Source: Candidatus Trichorickettsia mobilis
GTDB taxonomy: Bacteria; Pseudomonadota; Alphaproteobacteria; Rickettsiales; Rickettsiaceae
NCBI RefSeq assembly: GCF_034366785.1
Contig: NZ_CP112932.1
Coordinates: forward strand, 1-64,000
Length of the DNA: 64,000 nucleotides
Direction: 5' to 3'
Position numbers and translations under genes: made by a program. The number at the start of each line of letters is the position of its first letter. Position 1 is the stretch's first letter. The notes under the pieces are model-generated. The model did no database searches. It was not told the origin of the DNA and worked only from the letters and a program-made list of their open reading frames with translations. Positions 63,360 through 64,000 of this stretch are shown piece by piece.

Positions 63360-64000
63360 TTATGTACCCCCAAGTTTAATTCCTAAAGTTTCTAATTCAA
63401 AAGAACTTATTTGGATCTGCGTCAAGCTATTACTGCTAAAAAAAGTATCCTGAGTAGATCCAGAAAATAAAGACGCAGATTGAGAGTTATTAGATCCAAT
63501 ATTGAATTTTATAGGTGTTATATATTGATCTTGGCTCGTTTGCGTATGGTCTCCTTCTTTACAAACTTTCTTTTTACTCGGATCTAAAAAATATTCGTCC
63601 TTTTTCTCTACGCTTGCAGTGTTTTGTTTAAATTGTGCATTCTTCTTTTGTATTACATATTTATCCTGTAAAATATCATCTTCGAATTCAGATTCATCTT
63701 TGAATTGTATATTCAGTTTAAGTTTCTGCTCAAATTTAAGTTTTGCTTTAGATTTATGTTGGTGGTTAATTGGTAATAATTTAGTAATAGCTTGTTGTTC
63801 AAATATAGATTCTTCTGATAAATCATCGTCTGAATTATCATGATTTAATATTATTGTCTCTTTAAGTACTTTATAACCTTTGTCGTATTTTGTCTCAGAC
63901 TCTTCTATAAAATGCTCTTGCGTTCCTTCTTGAAATTTATAACTATGATAAGAAACACCATGTGTTCCTCTAAATTTTATATCCTTATCATTTAATACTA
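63360..64000 (-). CDS. 3' part of a hydrophilic protein of unknown function (runs off the window)
   Basis: The minus strand is open from the window end to a TAA at 63360-63362, 213 codons without a stop and without any in-frame ATG, so the start lies beyond the window. The product is very polar, with many Lys, Glu, Gln and Ser: pieces are FRGTHGVSYHSYKFQEGTQE, HKSKAKLKFEQKLKLN, KYVIQKKNAQFKQNTA and the ending SSFELETLGIKLGGT. No membrane segment or known domain is seen. The length of the open frame in such AT-rich DNA argues for a real gene; the composition suggests a disordered, possibly secreted protein. Confidence 0.7.
   Translation of the reverse strand, partial: VLNDKDIKFRGTHGVSYHSYKFQEGTQEHFIEESETKYDKGYKVLKETIILNHDNSDDDLSEESIFEQQAITKLLPINHQHKSKAKLKFEQKLKLNIQFKDESEFEDDILQDKYVIQKKNAQFKQNTASVEKKDEYFLDPSKKKVCKEGDHTQTSQDQYITPIKFNIGSNNSQSASLFSGSTQDTFFSSNSLTQIQISSFELETLGIKLGGT

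Overview
The window is a strongly AT-rich bacterial chromosome segment that opens exactly at dnaA. Gene content points to the Rickettsiales, most probably the Rickettsiaceae: an ATP/ADP translocase (tlc), succinate dehydrogenase split as sdhC-sdhD-sdhA without sdhB, a Chlamydia-like folate cluster with a CADD protein, a single-domain GlmU, exonuclease-only RNase D, eukaryote-like repeat proteins (LRR, TPR), many degraded genes and several families of short palindromic repeats. An alphaproteobacterial FlbD-type regulator and a lone FliQ gene suggest that the lineage has, or had, flagella. All these placements rest on reading the proteins, not on a database search.

Layout. 1-5.8 kb: dnaA, dnaN, infA, maf, yebC and a GlmU N-domain, with repeat-filled gaps. 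5.9-8.2 kb: accessory stretch with three unknown genes and a csaA remnant. 8.2-10.8 kb: argR divergent from a three-gene amino-acid ABC transporter, with two ARG boxes and a strong promoter between them. 11-23.6 kb: HIT hydrolase, mutS, recJ, then rppH, a divergent polysaccharide deacetylase, ctpA, parE and lon on the minus strand. 23.8-30.5 kb: a PLP dehydratase, an LRR protein, a broken duplicate of the dehydratase end carrying a 238-bp insertion, then folB-folKP-folA-CADD-folC2. 31-40 kb: a small zinc-finger gene, an SDR, a large periplasmic repeat protein, ftsY, an RMND1-like protein, ygfZ and flbD.

40-43 kb holds the most distinctive locus: a TPR protein ending in a polymorphic-toxin-like C-terminal domain, a probable immunity gene, then a 376-bp direct repeat of the toxin gene's pre-toxin region joined to a different, colicin-E3-like toxin tip without a start codon. 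A third, internally deleted copy with the same promoter palindrome lies at 30.5-30.9 kb on the other strand. 43-53 kb: tlc, a broken HEGTH-type protein gene, a peptide deformylase homologue lacking metal ligands, tatD, fliQ, an HU/IHF protein, sdhADC, tRNA-Phe, gltX and ilvE.

53-64 kb: a tightly overlapping operon (response regulator, histidine kinase, uppS, cdsA, ftsB-like, RNase D), kdsD, an MnhB-like protein, a Phd/YoeB-type toxin-antitoxin pair whose toxin has a nonsense mutation just before its catalytic end, a pseudouridine synthase, a DUF4153 membrane protein, a lipoprotein, tRNA-Arg and the 3' part of an unrecognised hydrophilic protein that runs off the window. Repeats often touch gene ends: they supply a likely ribosome-binding site (HIT gene), the last codons of gltX, and spacers inside operons.
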